This document shows, piece after piece, positions 1 to 9,113 of a DNA stretch of 64,000 bases (position 1 is the first letter of the stretch; each line of letters opens with the position of its first letter). Under the pieces are notes generated by a model that was not told the origin of the DNA, did no database searches, and saw only the letters and a program-made list of their open reading frames with translations. Made by a program: the position numbers and the translations under genes. The DNA is from Sphingobacterium sp. SYP-B4668 (GTDB lineage Bacteria; Bacteroidota; Bacteroidia; Sphingobacteriales; Sphingobacteriaceae): assembly GCF_027627455.1 (NCBI RefSeq), contig NZ_CP115483.1:372001-436000 (forward strand), in the 5' to 3' direction.

Positions 1-1
1 T

Positions 2-211
2 GCCAAAGATATCATCTGCGAATTTGCGCTGGCGGAGCAAATGCATTTAGGAATTAAAAATTCTTACCTCGTAAAATTTGAAAATAGTGGTCATGGTCTC
101 TTTTATGAAGAGGTAGAGAAATTTAACGAAGAGTTATTAGTCTTTTTGAATAAATATACTGATAAGCAGGCAGAAATAGATGCAGAGCAAATCAAAACAG
201 TGTCGATATAA
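2..211 (+). CDS. alpha/beta hydrolase, C-terminal fragment cut by window edge
   Basis: Open frame from the first complete codon to TAA at 209-211; the start lies before the window. The tail contains NSGHGLFYEE followed by an amphipathic end helix. That is how the catalytic-histidine region of alpha/beta hydrolases usually looks, with His in SGHG as the presumed triad base. Only about 69 residues are visible, so the nucleophile and acid cannot be checked. It runs in the same direction as the oxidoreductase genes that follow and may share their transcript. Family call moderate, substrate unknown. Confidence 0.55.
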   Translation, partial: AKDIICEFALAEQMHLGIKNSYLVKFENSGHGLFYEEVEKFNEELLVFLNKYTDKQAEIDAEQIKTVSI

Positions 212-320
212 CAAAATTTAAAACGGATTTCATTAAAGCACTAAACTGACGGTACGCAACTAAATAATAAAATAAAATACAAAACATAAACTGAATAGTT
301 TGTGCAAAAACACAAAAAAC

Positions 321-1079
321 ATGAAACGATTAGAAAATAAAGTGGCAATCATCACAGGGGCTGCCGGCGGCTTGGGCGCATCGCAAGCATTGCTTTTTGC
401 GCAACAGGGTGCCAAAGTATTTCTTACTGATATTCAAGAGCAGGAGCTTAGACACATGGTTAGTCAGATTACTTCTAAAGGAGGTATCGCAGACTACATG
501 GTTCATGATGTCACTACCGAAGATGATTGGGAGGCGGTGGTAAAGAGAACTGTCGAGTTGTATGGAGGTATACATATCCTGGTGAACAATGCTGGAATTA
601 CAGGAAATATTATGAACAGCTTACTAGATACATCTGTTGCGGAGTTTAAGAAAGTTATGGAAATAAATATGTTGAGCCAGTTTATCGGCATAAAAGCTGT
701 TGTCCCTTATATGAAAAAAAACAATGGTGGGTCCATCATCAATATATCTTCCATTGCTGGGATAGTAGGATCGGCCAGAGCGACAGCTTATACCGCTTCT
801 AAAGGTGCCGTCAGGAGTTTTTCTAAGGGCGCTGCTTTCGAGTTTGCGCATGATAATATACGCGTTAACTCTGTACATCCAGGGTATGTTGCTACACCAA
901 TGACCAAAAATCTGCAAAATGCTGATGAATTCAAAGCGATGGCAATCGGTATCACCCCGCTAGGCCGTGAAGCTGTCCCAGATGAAATCGCTTATGGCGT
1001 ACTATATCTGGCTTCAGATGAATCTGCGTACACTACAGGTACTGAAATGGTAATAGATGGTGGTAATACATCAGTCTAA
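321..1079 (+). CDS. SDR family NAD(P)-dependent oxidoreductase
   Basis: Classical short-chain dehydrogenase/reductase of 252 residues, a cytoplasmic Rossmann-fold enzyme. The cofactor motif TGAAGGLG is at residues 12-19, NNAG at 89-92, the catalytic Ser at about 144 in ISSIAG, and YTASK at 157-161 with Tyr157 and Lys161. The C-terminal GTEMVIDGG is typical of 3-oxoacyl-reductase or alcohol-dehydrogenase-like SDRs. I chose ATG 321 because MKRLENKVAIITG is the usual N-terminus; a TTG at 300 would add an atypical seven residues. The pirin gene starts 24 bp downstream, suggesting co-transcription. Substrate cannot be read from sequence. Confidence 0.9.
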   Translation: MKRLENKVAIITGAAGGLGASQALLFAQQGAKVFLTDIQEQELRHMVSQITSKGGIADYMVHDVTTEDDWEAVVKRTVELYGGIHILVNNAGITGNIMNSLLDTSVAEFKKVMEINMLSQFIGIKAVVPYMKKNNGGSIINISSIAGIVGSARATAYTASKGAVRSFSKGAAFEFAHDNIRVNSVHPGYVATPMTKNLQNADEFKAMAIGITPLGREAVPDEIAYGVLYLASDESAYTTGTEMVIDGGNTSV

Positions 1080-1103
1080 TATAACCTCATAAATTACAAA
1101 GAT

Positions 1104-1940
1104 ATGACACAAAGAGAAATCCAAAGAAAATGGTTCGTGATACCTCAAAAAGATACGCCGTTGCACAAACAAAATCTTGTATTGCCATACGATAATTGGG
1201 AGGAGTTCGATCCATTTTTAATTATGGTTGAAGACAACATGAAGAAGGGAGCGTTTGATCATCATCCGCATCGCGGTATAGAAACGGTAACTTATATGAT
1301 AGATGGTATGCTTAATCATAGAGATAACCAGGGAAATAGAGGAGAATTGAGAAAAGGAGATGCTCAATGGATGACTGCAGGCAAAGGTATTTTACACATA
1401 GAAGAAGCGCAGGAAGATGGATTTGCACATTTACTTCAATTGTGGGTTAATCTACCTAAAGCAGATAAAATGGTAGAACCTAGGTATCAGGAGGTCTTGC
1501 ACGTATTAGCACCGCTACGTAAAGACGATGGCGTAAAAGTTAAAGTAATTTCGGGATCTTCAGGGTCAGTTTTTTCAGACACTAAAAACTACGTGCCTGT
1601 AACAATGGTCGAAATTTCTTTAGAGAATGGTCGATCTACTTATCAAGATTTTCCAGCAGATTTCAATGGTTTTATATTCATCATAGACGGAGCTGGTATT
1701 TTTGGGTCCAATAAAGTAGTTGGAAATAAGAATGAAGTTCTTTGGTTATCTACTTCCATTGACAGCCCTAGTGAAGTGGAATTGTATGCGACGGAAAGAT
1801 TATTATGTTTAGTAATAACGGGTAAACCCTTGCGGGAGCCAATTGCATTAAAAGGTCCTTTTGTTATGAATACCGAAGAAGAAATCAAAGAAGCATTTAA
1901 AGATTTTAGGCAAGGGAAATTTGGCATATGGACTGATTAA
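1104..1940 (+). CDS. pirin family protein (bicupin)
   Basis: 278-residue pirin-type bicupin. The N-terminal cupin carries FDHHPHRGIETVTYMIDG at about residues 51-68, with His53, His54 and His56 as likely metal ligands, followed by the conserved WMTAGKGILHIEE block. Pirins are cupins with a mononuclear metal; some have quercetinase activity or act in redox sensing. This protein is closer to the short Bacteroidota pirins than the second copy at 6735. It sits 24 bp after the SDR gene. About 230 bp without a gene follow, so it may end that transcript. Confidence 0.9.
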   Translation: MTQREIQRKWFVIPQKDTPLHKQNLVLPYDNWEEFDPFLIMVEDNMKKGAFDHHPHRGIETVTYMIDGMLNHRDNQGNRGELRKGDAQWMTAGKGILHIEEAQEDGFAHLLQLWVNLPKADKMVEPRYQEVLHVLAPLRKDDGVKVKVISGSSGSVFSDTKNYVPVTMVEISLENGRSTYQDFPADFNGFIFIIDGAGIFGSNKVVGNKNEVLWLSTSIDSPSEVELYATERLLCLVITGKPLREPIALKGPFVMNTEEEIKEAFKDFRQGKFGIWTD

Positions 1941-2171
1941 TAGATTATTATGATTTGCTTTTTCTTAATTAATACGTTGCTATAATTCAAGCAATTTGAT
2001 AAAGATTCGGAGTTTGATGAGAGATAGGGCAAGGTAAGATAAATTGCATCACAACCAAAAGTTGTATTGCTTATGTTGAGTGATTAAAAAAATCCAGTCA
2101 TGTTGGAATGAAGGAAACCGAAATGACTTAAATAAAAAACGCAGATAGATTTACAAACTAAAATTTGAATA

Positions 2172-2702
2172 ATGGCTAAAACAAATTGGGCGATAGACCC
2201 TTCACATTCTCATATAGGATTTAAGGTCAAATACATGATATTTACAAATGTCTCCGGCATGTTCAAAGATTTTCAAGCAGTTATAGAAAGCGTTGATGAC
2301 CAAATTGAAACCTTGAAAGTCTCTTTTACAGCTAATGTTAGCTCTATTGATACAAATAGTATCGACCGTGATGACCATCTAAGAAGTTCTGACTTTTTTG
2401 ATGTAGTGAGATATCCTATTATTTCTTTTGAATCTACTAATATCATACAAAATAGTCATAATCGCTTTGACATGTTGGGAAAATTTACAATAAGAGATAT
2501 AACCAGAAGCATAGCTCTTGAGGTAGAGTATAATGAGTTGATGAAAGACCCTTGGGGAAAAACGATAGTGGGACTATCTTTATCTGGAAAAGTAAATAGA
2601 AGTGATTATGGTTTAGATTGGAACACCTCTCTTGAAACGGGTGGCTTGTTAGTAGGAGAAGAAATCAAACTTTTTTCTGATATACAGTTAATAAGGCAAT
2701 AA
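2172..2702 (+). CDS. YceI family protein
   Basis: 176 residues beginning MAKTNWAIDPSHSHIGFKVK, the typical opening of the YceI lipocalin-like barrel that binds polyisoprenoids or similar amphiphiles. The later blocks FTIRDITRSIALEVEY and GKVNRSDYGLDW are also family hallmarks. There is no signal peptide, unlike E. coli YceI, so this version is probably cytoplasmic as in many Bacteroidota. Family members are often found in stress and redox clusters with DoxX and OsmC, as here. Confidence 0.9.
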   Translation: MAKTNWAIDPSHSHIGFKVKYMIFTNVSGMFKDFQAVIESVDDQIETLKVSFTANVSSIDTNSIDRDDHLRSSDFFDVVRYPIISFESTNIIQNSHNRFDMLGKFTIRDITRSIALEVEYNELMKDPWGKTIVGLSLSGKVNRSDYGLDWNTSLETGGLLVGEEIKLFSDIQLIRQ

Positions 2703-2722
2703 TTACACACATTTTTTATCAC

Positions 2723-2782
2723 ATGAGAACAATAATTTTATGGCTACTCTCGGGTATAGCTGCATTATTGGCATTTGCATAA
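2723..2782 (+). other. 19-codon hydrophobic mini-ORF, possible truncated signal peptide
   Basis: ATG 2723 to TAA 2782 would encode MRTIILWLLSGIAALLAFA, which resembles an N-terminal signal or membrane anchor with nothing after it. It lies between YceI and DoxX in the same direction. It could be the leftover start of a deleted gene, a leader peptide or chance. Nothing else supports translation. Confidence 0.2.
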
Positions 2783-2824
2783 GAATCAATTTTGGATTGA
2801 ATAAAATTGAAAATACGCTAAGCA

Positions 2825-3265
2825 ATGAAAAAGATTATTCAAGCTATTGTAGATCCAAATTCGGAGGATACACTTTATCATACTGTTTTATTAGGATTTA
2901 GAATGTTATTATCTGCCGAAATGATTTATATATATGGGCTTGAAAACATAATCATGGATGTAGGGCTAGCTCAACAATTGCCTAACCCATTCTTGCTAAA
3001 TCCAACTTTGAATATGTTTTTTTTACTTATTGCAAATATTTTATGTCCATTTCTGGTTATACTTGGATGCTTCACTAGACTTTCAGTGTTGCCTATACTA
3101 GCAATGACGCTCGTTGAATATTTAGTCCTGCAAAGTTATGATTCGCCTCTAGTAAAAGGTCTATCCTTCACGTACAGTTTGTCTTATTTTTTGATTCTAT
3201 TTTTAGGATCTGGGAAATACTCCTTGGATTATCTTATATACCATAAAACTAGAAGAATTTACTAA
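2825..3265 (+). CDS. DoxX-like integral membrane protein
   Basis: 146 residues with about four hydrophobic segments, roughly at 21-42, 60-82, 85-105 and 115-133. The layout and size match DoxX/DUF417-type inner-membrane proteins, which in other bacteria partner with redox enzymes. The N-terminal LLGFRMLLSAEMIYIYGLENI fits the first helix of that family. It is preceded by YceI and followed by an NTF2-like protein, a common companion set. Exact subfamily uncertain. Confidence 0.7.
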   Translation: MKKIIQAIVDPNSEDTLYHTVLLGFRMLLSAEMIYIYGLENIIMDVGLAQQLPNPFLLNPTLNMFFLLIANILCPFLVILGCFTRLSVLPILAMTLVEYLVLQSYDSPLVKGLSFTYSLSYFLILFLGSGKYSLDYLIYHKTRRIY

Positions 3266-3328
3266 CATGTTTTTATTAAATCACCAATCAGTTAAAAAAT
3301 AGATTTTATAATATTTTAAATATAAAAA

Positions 3329-3790
3329 ATGAAAACACCAATAGAAATCATCGAGTTGTTTTTAGAAAACACGACTAATGCCGATATAATACATATGCTT
3401 GTTAATCCAGAAGCTGTCTATATTTCATTAAATTTTAGTAATCCTGAATTACAGAGAATTTTGCCTTGGACAGGAACTCATTATGAAGGCGCAAAAGGTT
3501 TTATTGATACATTTTCCGGTGTCAATGAATATTGGACAATCCAGACTTTTGAAGTACAGGATATCTTTTCAGAAGGTGACAAAGTAGCCGTCTTTGGCAG
3601 TTTTACTTACACTTCTAAGACGCTTAGCAAAAAGGTTACTAGTCCTTTTTCAATCTTGGCGAAAGTGAAAAATGAAAAAATATATCACTTTATGTTCATG
3701 GAAGATACTTTTGCTACAGCCGCTAGTTTTAGAATGACACCAGCGGGTAAGTTTCATAGCGATCCAAAAGCAACAGAATTTATTTTATAA
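3329..3790 (+). CDS. nuclear transport factor 2 (SnoaL-like) family protein
   Basis: 153-residue single-domain protein with the NTF2 cone fold pattern: an N-terminal helix (TPIEIIELFLENTTNADIIHMLV), then YEGAKGFIDTFSGVNEYW, then FEVQDIFSEGDKVAVFGSFTYTS, where family members alternate strands around a pocket. The family includes polyketide-cyclase-like and detoxification proteins and many of unknown role. No catalytic dyad could be assigned with confidence. It lies 63 bp after the DoxX gene and is probably co-transcribed. Confidence 0.75.
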   Translation: MKTPIEIIELFLENTTNADIIHMLVNPEAVYISLNFSNPELQRILPWTGTHYEGAKGFIDTFSGVNEYWTIQTFEVQDIFSEGDKVAVFGSFTYTSKTLSKKVTSPFSILAKVKNEKIYHFMFMEDTFATAASFRMTPAGKFHSDPKATEFIL

Positions 3791-3932
3791 TAAAATACCT
3801 ACGAACAAGACTACAACTGATTAGTAGCGTCCTTATTTTCAAAAAGATCTTCTTATCCTGAAAATAATAAATAGCCGTAAGATGAGCACAAATTAAATAA
3901 GTAATACCAAATTATATAAAATTATAAAAATT

Positions 3933-4214
3933 ATGGAAATAATAATCCAAGAAGATTCGAATAAAGGATATGCAATGGCTCGGGTCAATGGGGTACGAGC
4001 AGGAGTGATGACTTATTCAAAGGCAGGGGACAACTTAATCATCATAGATTCGACAGATGTCTATGACGCTTACAAAGGTCAGGGTATCGGCAAAAATATG
4101 CTCTATAAAATAGTAGAAATGGCTAGAAAAAAGAATATTAAGATCATACCGCTTTGCCCTTTTTCTGTAAGTGTTTTTAAAAAGAATGCAGAGATCAGTG
4201 ATGTGCTCAAATAA
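3933..4214 (+). CDS. mini GNAT N-acetyltransferase (COG2388/YjdJ-like)
   Basis: 93 residues, the reduced one-domain GNAT form. The acetyl-CoA loop is seen as YKGQGIGKNML near residues 47-57, with the expected Q/RxxGxG pattern, followed by IKIIPLCPFSVSVFKKN, the family's conserved cysteine-containing end strand. E. coli YjdJ has this size and is encoded next to the ferredoxin-like YjdI; a YjdI-type gene is found here at 5645. Substrate unknown. Confidence 0.8.
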   Translation: MEIIIQEDSNKGYAMARVNGVRAGVMTYSKAGDNLIIIDSTDVYDAYKGQGIGKNMLYKIVEMARKKNIKIIPLCPFSVSVFKKNAEISDVLK

Positions 4215-4259
4215 CAATTTGAGCAATTAAAATTTAATTAATAAAGTTTAAAATGATAT

Positions 4260-4577
4260 ATGAAACCTCTATTTGAAAGTATACCCTTGGTGATTAATGA
4301 AGGTAAGAAACGATTTGAAATCCAAATTCAAGGAAATTATGCGTTTATTAATTTTAGTATATTTGGAACCCAAATCGCATTAAGACATACCGAAACAGAT
4401 CCAGAATTAGCTGGGACAGGAGCAGCAAGCGCAATTGTTGAAAAGACATTACACTATATAGAAGACCAACAACTTAAGTTATTGCCATTTTGTCCATTTG
4501 TATTTGCCTATATAAAAAGACATGCCGAATGGAAACGAATTGTAAGTGCTAAATTTAAAGATTATGACAAACTTTAA
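4260..4577 (+). CDS. second mini GNAT N-acetyltransferase
   Basis: 105 residues of the same COG2388-type family as its upstream neighbour 45 bp away. The shared end block LKLLPFCPFVFAYIKRHAEW matches the family C-terminus. The acetyl-CoA loop reads ELAGTGAASAIV and lacks the usual Gln/Arg before the glycines, so cofactor binding may be altered. The two genes are diverged tandem paralogues. Role unknown. Confidence 0.75.
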   Translation: MKPLFESIPLVINEGKKRFEIQIQGNYAFINFSIFGTQIALRHTETDPELAGTGAASAIVEKTLHYIEDQQLKLLPFCPFVFAYIKRHAEWKRIVSAKFKDYDKL

Positions 4578-5644
4578 TAATATAATGGTACGCCCTATTT
4601 GCTGGATAGCTTTTATACTAAACTAAGATACAATTTGTTATCTTGCCTTAGCTAGCTACATCCAAAACAAAAAAAATTCCTATCGGATTTATTGTTGTTA
4701 CCCTGTTGTAATGTGGGAAACTGGCGTTGACCATTGTGGACTGGGAGTTTCCCATATTTCAATAGGAAGTCCACTGACGTTAGATTGCCTAAGGCTGAAT
4801 TGTCCATTTTTTTAGTGGAGGTCATGAGTACCGTTATTTATAGACATATGTCTATAAAATTTGATGTCGTAAGTTGCATTTTGGTGTACTAAATTAAATC
4901 AATGTAATTGTGGAAAATATACCAAAAGAAGTTGGGCAAGGATTACTACACTTAGAATACGAAATATTCTCTTTGCAAGAGAACAAGTCTAACCAATTTT
5001 TAGATTCGTTATTTCGTTAAGTTAATAGTTCTATCTTAAATTCATATTTATTTATAGGGCCTGATATATGAAAAAATAAATTATCCATTTTGATTGACCA
5101 AAATTTGAAAAATGTATGGGGTGAAAGAATTCTCACTGAAAGATGGAATGTGTTGACAAATCCTTCGATTCAATTTACGTTCTTTAAGGTCAAGCCAATA
5201 ATTATTAATAATGATATGGGAAGGTTAATATGTATGATGGACCCCGAATGCTAATCCCATATTTGCCACAGGCATAATTATAGTAGTTTTTGCAGATAAT
5301 AGAATTATGGTACTTTGCGTCTTTGGATTAATGAATTTGGGATATACACATATTATGAATATTTAATAAGGTTTTTTCAATGAATTTTGTAAATATTATT
5401 TATTTAAGTTATGGTATGATTATTAGTGTCCACATTTATTGCTTCATGTATTAATACTAATATTAATTTTTTTATCACTAATCTTTATTGTGTACGTGAA
5501 TTTTAAAATTCTTATATTTTTAGTACTTGTTTATGTTAATATTAGCGCAATTGGGGTGTTTTTTTGCACAAGTATCATTTAAAATCTATCAATTTATTTT
5601 AACCAGAATACAAAAAATAATATACATCGATAAACACAAAAAAT
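4578..5644 (+). other. gene-poor AT-rich stretch with palindromes
   Basis: About 1.07 kb without a supportable gene between the second GNAT and the YjdI-type gene. It contains a hairpin with arms GGGAAACT (4715-4722) and AGTTTCCC (4746-4753), a long perfect palindrome listed separately, and a GTG-started open frame of 36 codons at 4910-5020 that resembles nothing I know. The length and many stops suggest one or more decayed genes. Confidence 0.5.
4837..4858. promoter_or_regulatory. perfect 22-bp palindrome, candidate operator
   Basis: The left half TTTATAGACAT is followed directly by its exact reverse complement, with no spacer. Perfect dyads of this size are typical of dimeric repressor or activator sites. 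It stands alone in a gene-free stretch about 790 bp before the YjdI-type gene, so the target gene may have been lost or lie further away. No promoter consensus is obvious beside it. Confidence 0.45.
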
Positions 5645-5869
5645 ATGGACACAGTAGAATATCCAAATGGTGAAATTACAGTACTTTGGAAACCGAAATT
5701 ATGCAAACATGAAGGAATTTGCGTCAAAACCCTTTCTAAAGTTTATAATCCCAAATCCCGTCCTTGGATCAAAGTTGAAAATGCAACCACTCAAGAGCTT
5801 TTAGATCAAGTTGCTAAATGTCCATCAGGAGCATTGAGTATTAAAAAACACCTTATTTATGGAACATAA
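5645..5869 (+). CDS. YjdI-type (4Fe-4S) mono-cluster protein
   Basis: 74 residues of the small divergent ferredoxin family typified by E. coli YjdI. Cys20 and Cys26 lie in LCKHEGICV and Cys59 in the conserved KCPSGALSI, so three cysteines plus perhaps His22 are the candidate cluster ligands. The W-x-P-x-x-C opening and CPSGAL ending are the family hallmarks. Two YjdJ-like acetyltransferases lie upstream, echoing the E. coli yjdI-yjdJ pairing, and OsmC follows after 63 bp. Likely a cytoplasmic electron carrier; partner unknown. Confidence 0.85.
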   Translation: MDTVEYPNGEITVLWKPKLCKHEGICVKTLSKVYNPKSRPWIKVENATTQELLDQVAKCPSGALSIKKHLIYGT

Positions 5870-5932
5870 TTCGAATATTAAAATTCGAAAGTATATTAAG
5901 ATGATTAAATTTTGTACGTATAAATAATAATA

Positions 5933-6346
5933 ATGAAATATATACTTGAAGAACCGCTTCGTGGAACAATAGGTCTACAGAAATACAAAACTACTATGTA
6001 TTGGAGGAATGGACAATTCGTCACCGATGAACCGCAAAAATTGGGAGGTGAAGACCTAGGACCTGATCCATATACTTTGTTGCTTGCCTCACTCGTAGGG
6101 TGTACACTTGCGACTTTGAAAATGTATATAGATCATAAAGATTTGAATATATTAGCGATAAGCGTTGAGGCTAACTTATACCATAAGATTGTCAATCAAG
6201 ACGTAGTTACATACATCGAACGTACAATTAATTTTAAAGATTTTCCGGATGTCGCGCTACACCAACGATTGTTGAGAGTGGCAGAAAACTGTCCAGTTTC
6301 CAAATTATTAAAAGGAAGCATTCTTATTTCGACAAAAATAAGCTAA
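5933..6346 (+). CDS. OsmC family peroxiredoxin-like protein
   Basis: 137 residues with the two conserved cysteines of the OsmC/Ohr superfamily: one in SLVGCTLATLKMYID near residue 60 and one in ENCPVSKLL near residue 123. Family members are dimeric thiol peroxidases that reduce organic hydroperoxides. The GGEDLGPDPYTLLLASLVGCT block is typical of the YhfA-like OsmC subgroup. It lies 63 bp after the YjdI-type gene, most likely on the same transcript, which fits an oxidative-stress theme. Confidence 0.9.
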   Translation: MKYILEEPLRGTIGLQKYKTTMYWRNGQFVTDEPQKLGGEDLGPDPYTLLLASLVGCTLATLKMYIDHKDLNILAISVEANLYHKIVNQDVVTYIERTINFKDFPDVALHQRLLRVAENCPVSKLLKGSILISTKIS

Positions 6347-6734
6347 CAAGGTCAAAATGAGAAAGCGTTATCACTGATGACTAGGTAATCATATTTTATA
6401 ATTCACCGATTATACTCTAAATTATTAGCATTTGAAACAACAATTTCTATTGAATTTCATTGAACGAGGGCATTTAGGCTCTGTTAATCGTTAAAGGCAA
6501 CCAATAGAAGAAATAACAATATGAAAAGTGTAGAAAACATAACGTCTAGACTAATGGTTGTTACCAGAAGGAAGGAGCTTAAGTGTGATTCTATTTGCTT
6601 GAGAATGCGATAATAGAACTGCTATCGTGAAAGGCAAAGTACTTTTGTCGTCAGTCATTTTTTGTTGTAACAAATAGATTTTTCAATTTTCCACATTATG
6701 CATTTTAAATACACAAATATTAAATTACAATACA
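6347..6734 (+). other. intergenic stretch, no gene supported
   Basis: 388 bp between OsmC and the second pirin. A 30-codon ATG frame at 6521-6613 shows no family resemblance and no start signal. The stretch probably holds the promoter of the pirin/LLM pair, but no consensus site could be placed with confidence. Confidence 0.4.
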
Positions 6735-7649
6735 ATGCTTGATATAGTAATAGAAGCCAGAAAAGCGGCGATTTCTCCTTATTTTAAAGTAAAAAGAATA
6801 TTGCCTTATCAGCTAAGGCGCATGGTTGGCCCTTTTATTTTCATGGATCACGGCGGCCCGTTCAATTTACCGAATGACCCAACGATTAATTTTGATGTCT
6901 TGCCTCATCCCCATATTGGTCTATCGACGGTGAGTTATCTTCTAAGTGGGAATGTGACCCACAGGGATAGTCTTGGCGTCGAGCAAATCATCAAGCCTGG
7001 CGAGATCAATTGGATGACTGCGGGGAAGGGGATTGTACATAGTGAAAGATTCGAAGATCCCGTTATGCTCGCAGGAGGCAAGATGGAGATGCTACAGACA
7101 TGGGTAGCACTGCCTGAAAAGGATGAAGAAATTAACCCAACATTCAAAAATTACCAGCCCGAAGATCTTCCAATTTTTACAGATACAGGTGTTTGGATGC
7201 GACTTATAGCGGGCGAGGTATATGGATTGAAAAGCGCTGTGCAGACCCATTCGCCTTTGTTTTATGTTCACGTAGAACTGCAAGTTGGTGGTCGATTCGG
7301 GTTGCCAACAGGCTATAGTGAACGTGGTGTCTACATTGTAAACGGTATGGTAGAGGTTAATGGGATAAACTATACAGAGGGCCAATTATTAGTATTCACC
7401 AAAGGCGTGGACCCCCTGATCATAGCAAAAGAAAAGACAACCTTGATGCTATTGGGTGGGGAGCATTTAGGGCACCGTTATATCTGGTGGAATTTTGTAT
7501 CAAGTAATAAAGAGCGCATAGAGCAAGCCAAAGAAGATTGGCGACAGGGGCGTATTATAATGCCACCAACGGACAATGAAGAATTCGTACCATTGCCTGA
7601 TGATAAGAGCAAACCTGCAGGAGGACCACCACCCAATGCCTTGTCTTAA
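6735..7649 (+). CDS. pirin family protein (long form)
   Basis: 304-residue bicupin, longer than the copy at 1104 and closer to classical pirins. The N-terminal motif PHPHIGLSTVSYLLSGNVTH carries the metal-binding histidines, and WMTAGKGIVHSE with a following Glu completes the site. The C-terminal cupin ends with FVSSNKERIEQAKEDW, a standard pirin tail. The LLM oxidoreductase starts 30 bp downstream, so the two are likely co-transcribed. Role probably redox-related; substrate not determinable. Confidence 0.92.
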   Translation: MLDIVIEARKAAISPYFKVKRILPYQLRRMVGPFIFMDHGGPFNLPNDPTINFDVLPHPHIGLSTVSYLLSGNVTHRDSLGVEQIIKPGEINWMTAGKGIVHSERFEDPVMLAGGKMEMLQTWVALPEKDEEINPTFKNYQPEDLPIFTDTGVWMRLIAGEVYGLKSAVQTHSPLFYVHVELQVGGRFGLPTGYSERGVYIVNGMVEVNGINYTEGQLLVFTKGVDPLIIAKEKTTLMLLGGEHLGHRYIWWNFVSSNKERIEQAKEDWRQGRIIMPPTDNEEFVPLPDDKSKPAGGPPPNALS

Positions 7650-7679
7650 ACAGCATTTTGAACTTCTTAAACAAAAAAA

Positions 7680-8705
7680 ATGGAGATAGGAATAGATAGT
7701 TTTGCATCTGCCAAATACGGAAATGCCACCTTGTCTGATGCCGATGCGATGGAACAATTGCTGGAGCGTATCGTGCACGCCGATCAAGCAGGATTAGCCA
7801 TTTACGGCATAGGTGAACATCACAAAAAGGATTATTTGGATTCTTCACCAGCAGTAATATTAGCTGCAGCTGCAGCATTGACTAACAAAATTCGACTTGC
7901 GAGCGCTGTAGCTGTCTTAAGTACTTCCGACCCAGTAAGGTTGTATCAGAGTTTTGCAACCCTTGATTTGATTAGCAGAGGTCGCGCCGAGATGGTCGTT
8001 GGAAGGGGATCCGCTATTGAAGCCTATCCACTTTTTGGTTATAATTTGCATGACTATGACACGCTATTCAAAGAAAAATTGCACCTACTTCTAAAAATTA
8101 GGAAAGAAATATTCATCACTTGGACAGGAAAGTTTCGTCCTGCTTTAGAAAATCAGCCTGTATATCCGAGGTCTGTGCAAGAGAAGTTGCCTATTTGGTT
8201 GGGCGTAGGTGGTACGCCCGAATCTTTCTCGCGCGCTGGAAGCTTGGGCCTGCCACTCATGGTGGCAATCATCGGTGGCGAAACGGCACGTTTTCGTCCG
8301 TTAATCGATTTGTATCGCAAGGCAGGTGCGGAAGCTGGCTTCACGCCAGACCAACTGCAAGTCGGTATTCATTCACCAGGTTATGTTGCCGATACCGATC
8401 AGCAAGCGATTAACGAATATTATCCCGGTTATGCCCAATTGTGGACCAAAGCAGGTAAAGAGCGTGGCTGGCCACCTATTACGAGAGAACATTTTGATGC
8501 TGCAATCTCGCCCAAGGGAGTATTAATAGTTGGAGGTCCAGAGCAGGTTGCTGCCAAATTGATGAGACATAGTGAAGCCTTAGGAGGAATTGATCGTTTT
8601 ACCTTTCAAATGGATAATGCTGGATTGACTCATGATCAACTTTTACGATCTATTGAACTAATCGGAAGTGAAGTCATTCCACGTATTAACAATTATTTAA
8701 AATAG
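7680..8705 (+). CDS. LLM class flavin-dependent oxidoreductase
   Basis: 341-residue luciferase-like monooxygenase with a TIM-barrel pattern. Typical blocks include IYGIGEHHKKDY near residue 40, LASAVAVLSTSDPVRLYQSFATLDLISRGRAEMVVGRGS near 75-115, and a C-terminal VLIVGGPEQVAAKL. Such enzymes use reduced FMN (or F420 in actinobacteria) on varied substrates. It is the last intact gene before an RHS remnant whose reading frame begins about 22 bp after its stop. Confidence 0.9.
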   Translation: MEIGIDSFASAKYGNATLSDADAMEQLLERIVHADQAGLAIYGIGEHHKKDYLDSSPAVILAAAAALTNKIRLASAVAVLSTSDPVRLYQSFATLDLISRGRAEMVVGRGSAIEAYPLFGYNLHDYDTLFKEKLHLLLKIRKEIFITWTGKFRPALENQPVYPRSVQEKLPIWLGVGGTPESFSRAGSLGLPLMVAIIGGETARFRPLIDLYRKAGAEAGFTPDQLQVGIHSPGYVADTDQQAINEYYPGYAQLWTKAGKERGWPPITREHFDAAISPKGVLIVGGPEQVAAKLMRHSEALGGIDRFTFQMDNAGLTHDQLLRSIELIGSEVIPRINNYLK

Positions 8706-8863
8706 TATAAATCCCATTGATTAATTTGTTAGGCTACAATTACCTCAACCTCCCGCAGACGGTTGGCAAATCCGGGATCTGAGCGACTTATCTATATGAT
8801 GCCACTGGCCGGAAACTCCGTAAGTCAGCCTCCGCGGGCACTGTTACCACGATGCGTGATTAT

Positions 8864-8927
8864 TCGTTCTATAATTTGTATTTTAGCGTTACGCATGAAC
8901 TCATCTCGATACTCTGGATTCGGTTAT
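8864..8927 (-). mobile_element. short insertion 1 in the RHS remnant (64 bp)
   Basis: Sits between codons for RDY and VGCIEY of the RHS core. TTAT occurs directly before it (8860-8863) and again as its last four bases (8924-8927), so a 60-bp element plus a 4-bp duplication explains it. Removing 64 bp rejoins the RHS codons exactly. The right end reads CGG then TTAT, as in insertion 2. Strand is arbitrary: minus means the CCG end is on the right. Confidence 0.7.
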
Positions 8928-9113
8928 GTCGGCTGCATCGAATACACTAATGGAGCCGTCGATATCATCCACAATCCGGAGGGCTATGCGCTCAAGAACG
9001 GGACTACCTATGTATACCACTACAACCTGACCGACCACCTTGGCAATGTCAGGGCCACACTCAAGCGTGGAAGCACTGCCACAGCGGTAGATGTCGTGCA
9101 GCGTGATAATTAT

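Noticed and set aside
4910..5020. GTG-started 36-codon ORF in the 4.6-5.6 kb gap
   Set aside because: No recognisable domain, poor start context, short; kept only as part of the gap description.
6521..6613. 30-codon ORF before the second pirin
   Set aside because: No family resemblance and no start signal; chance frame.
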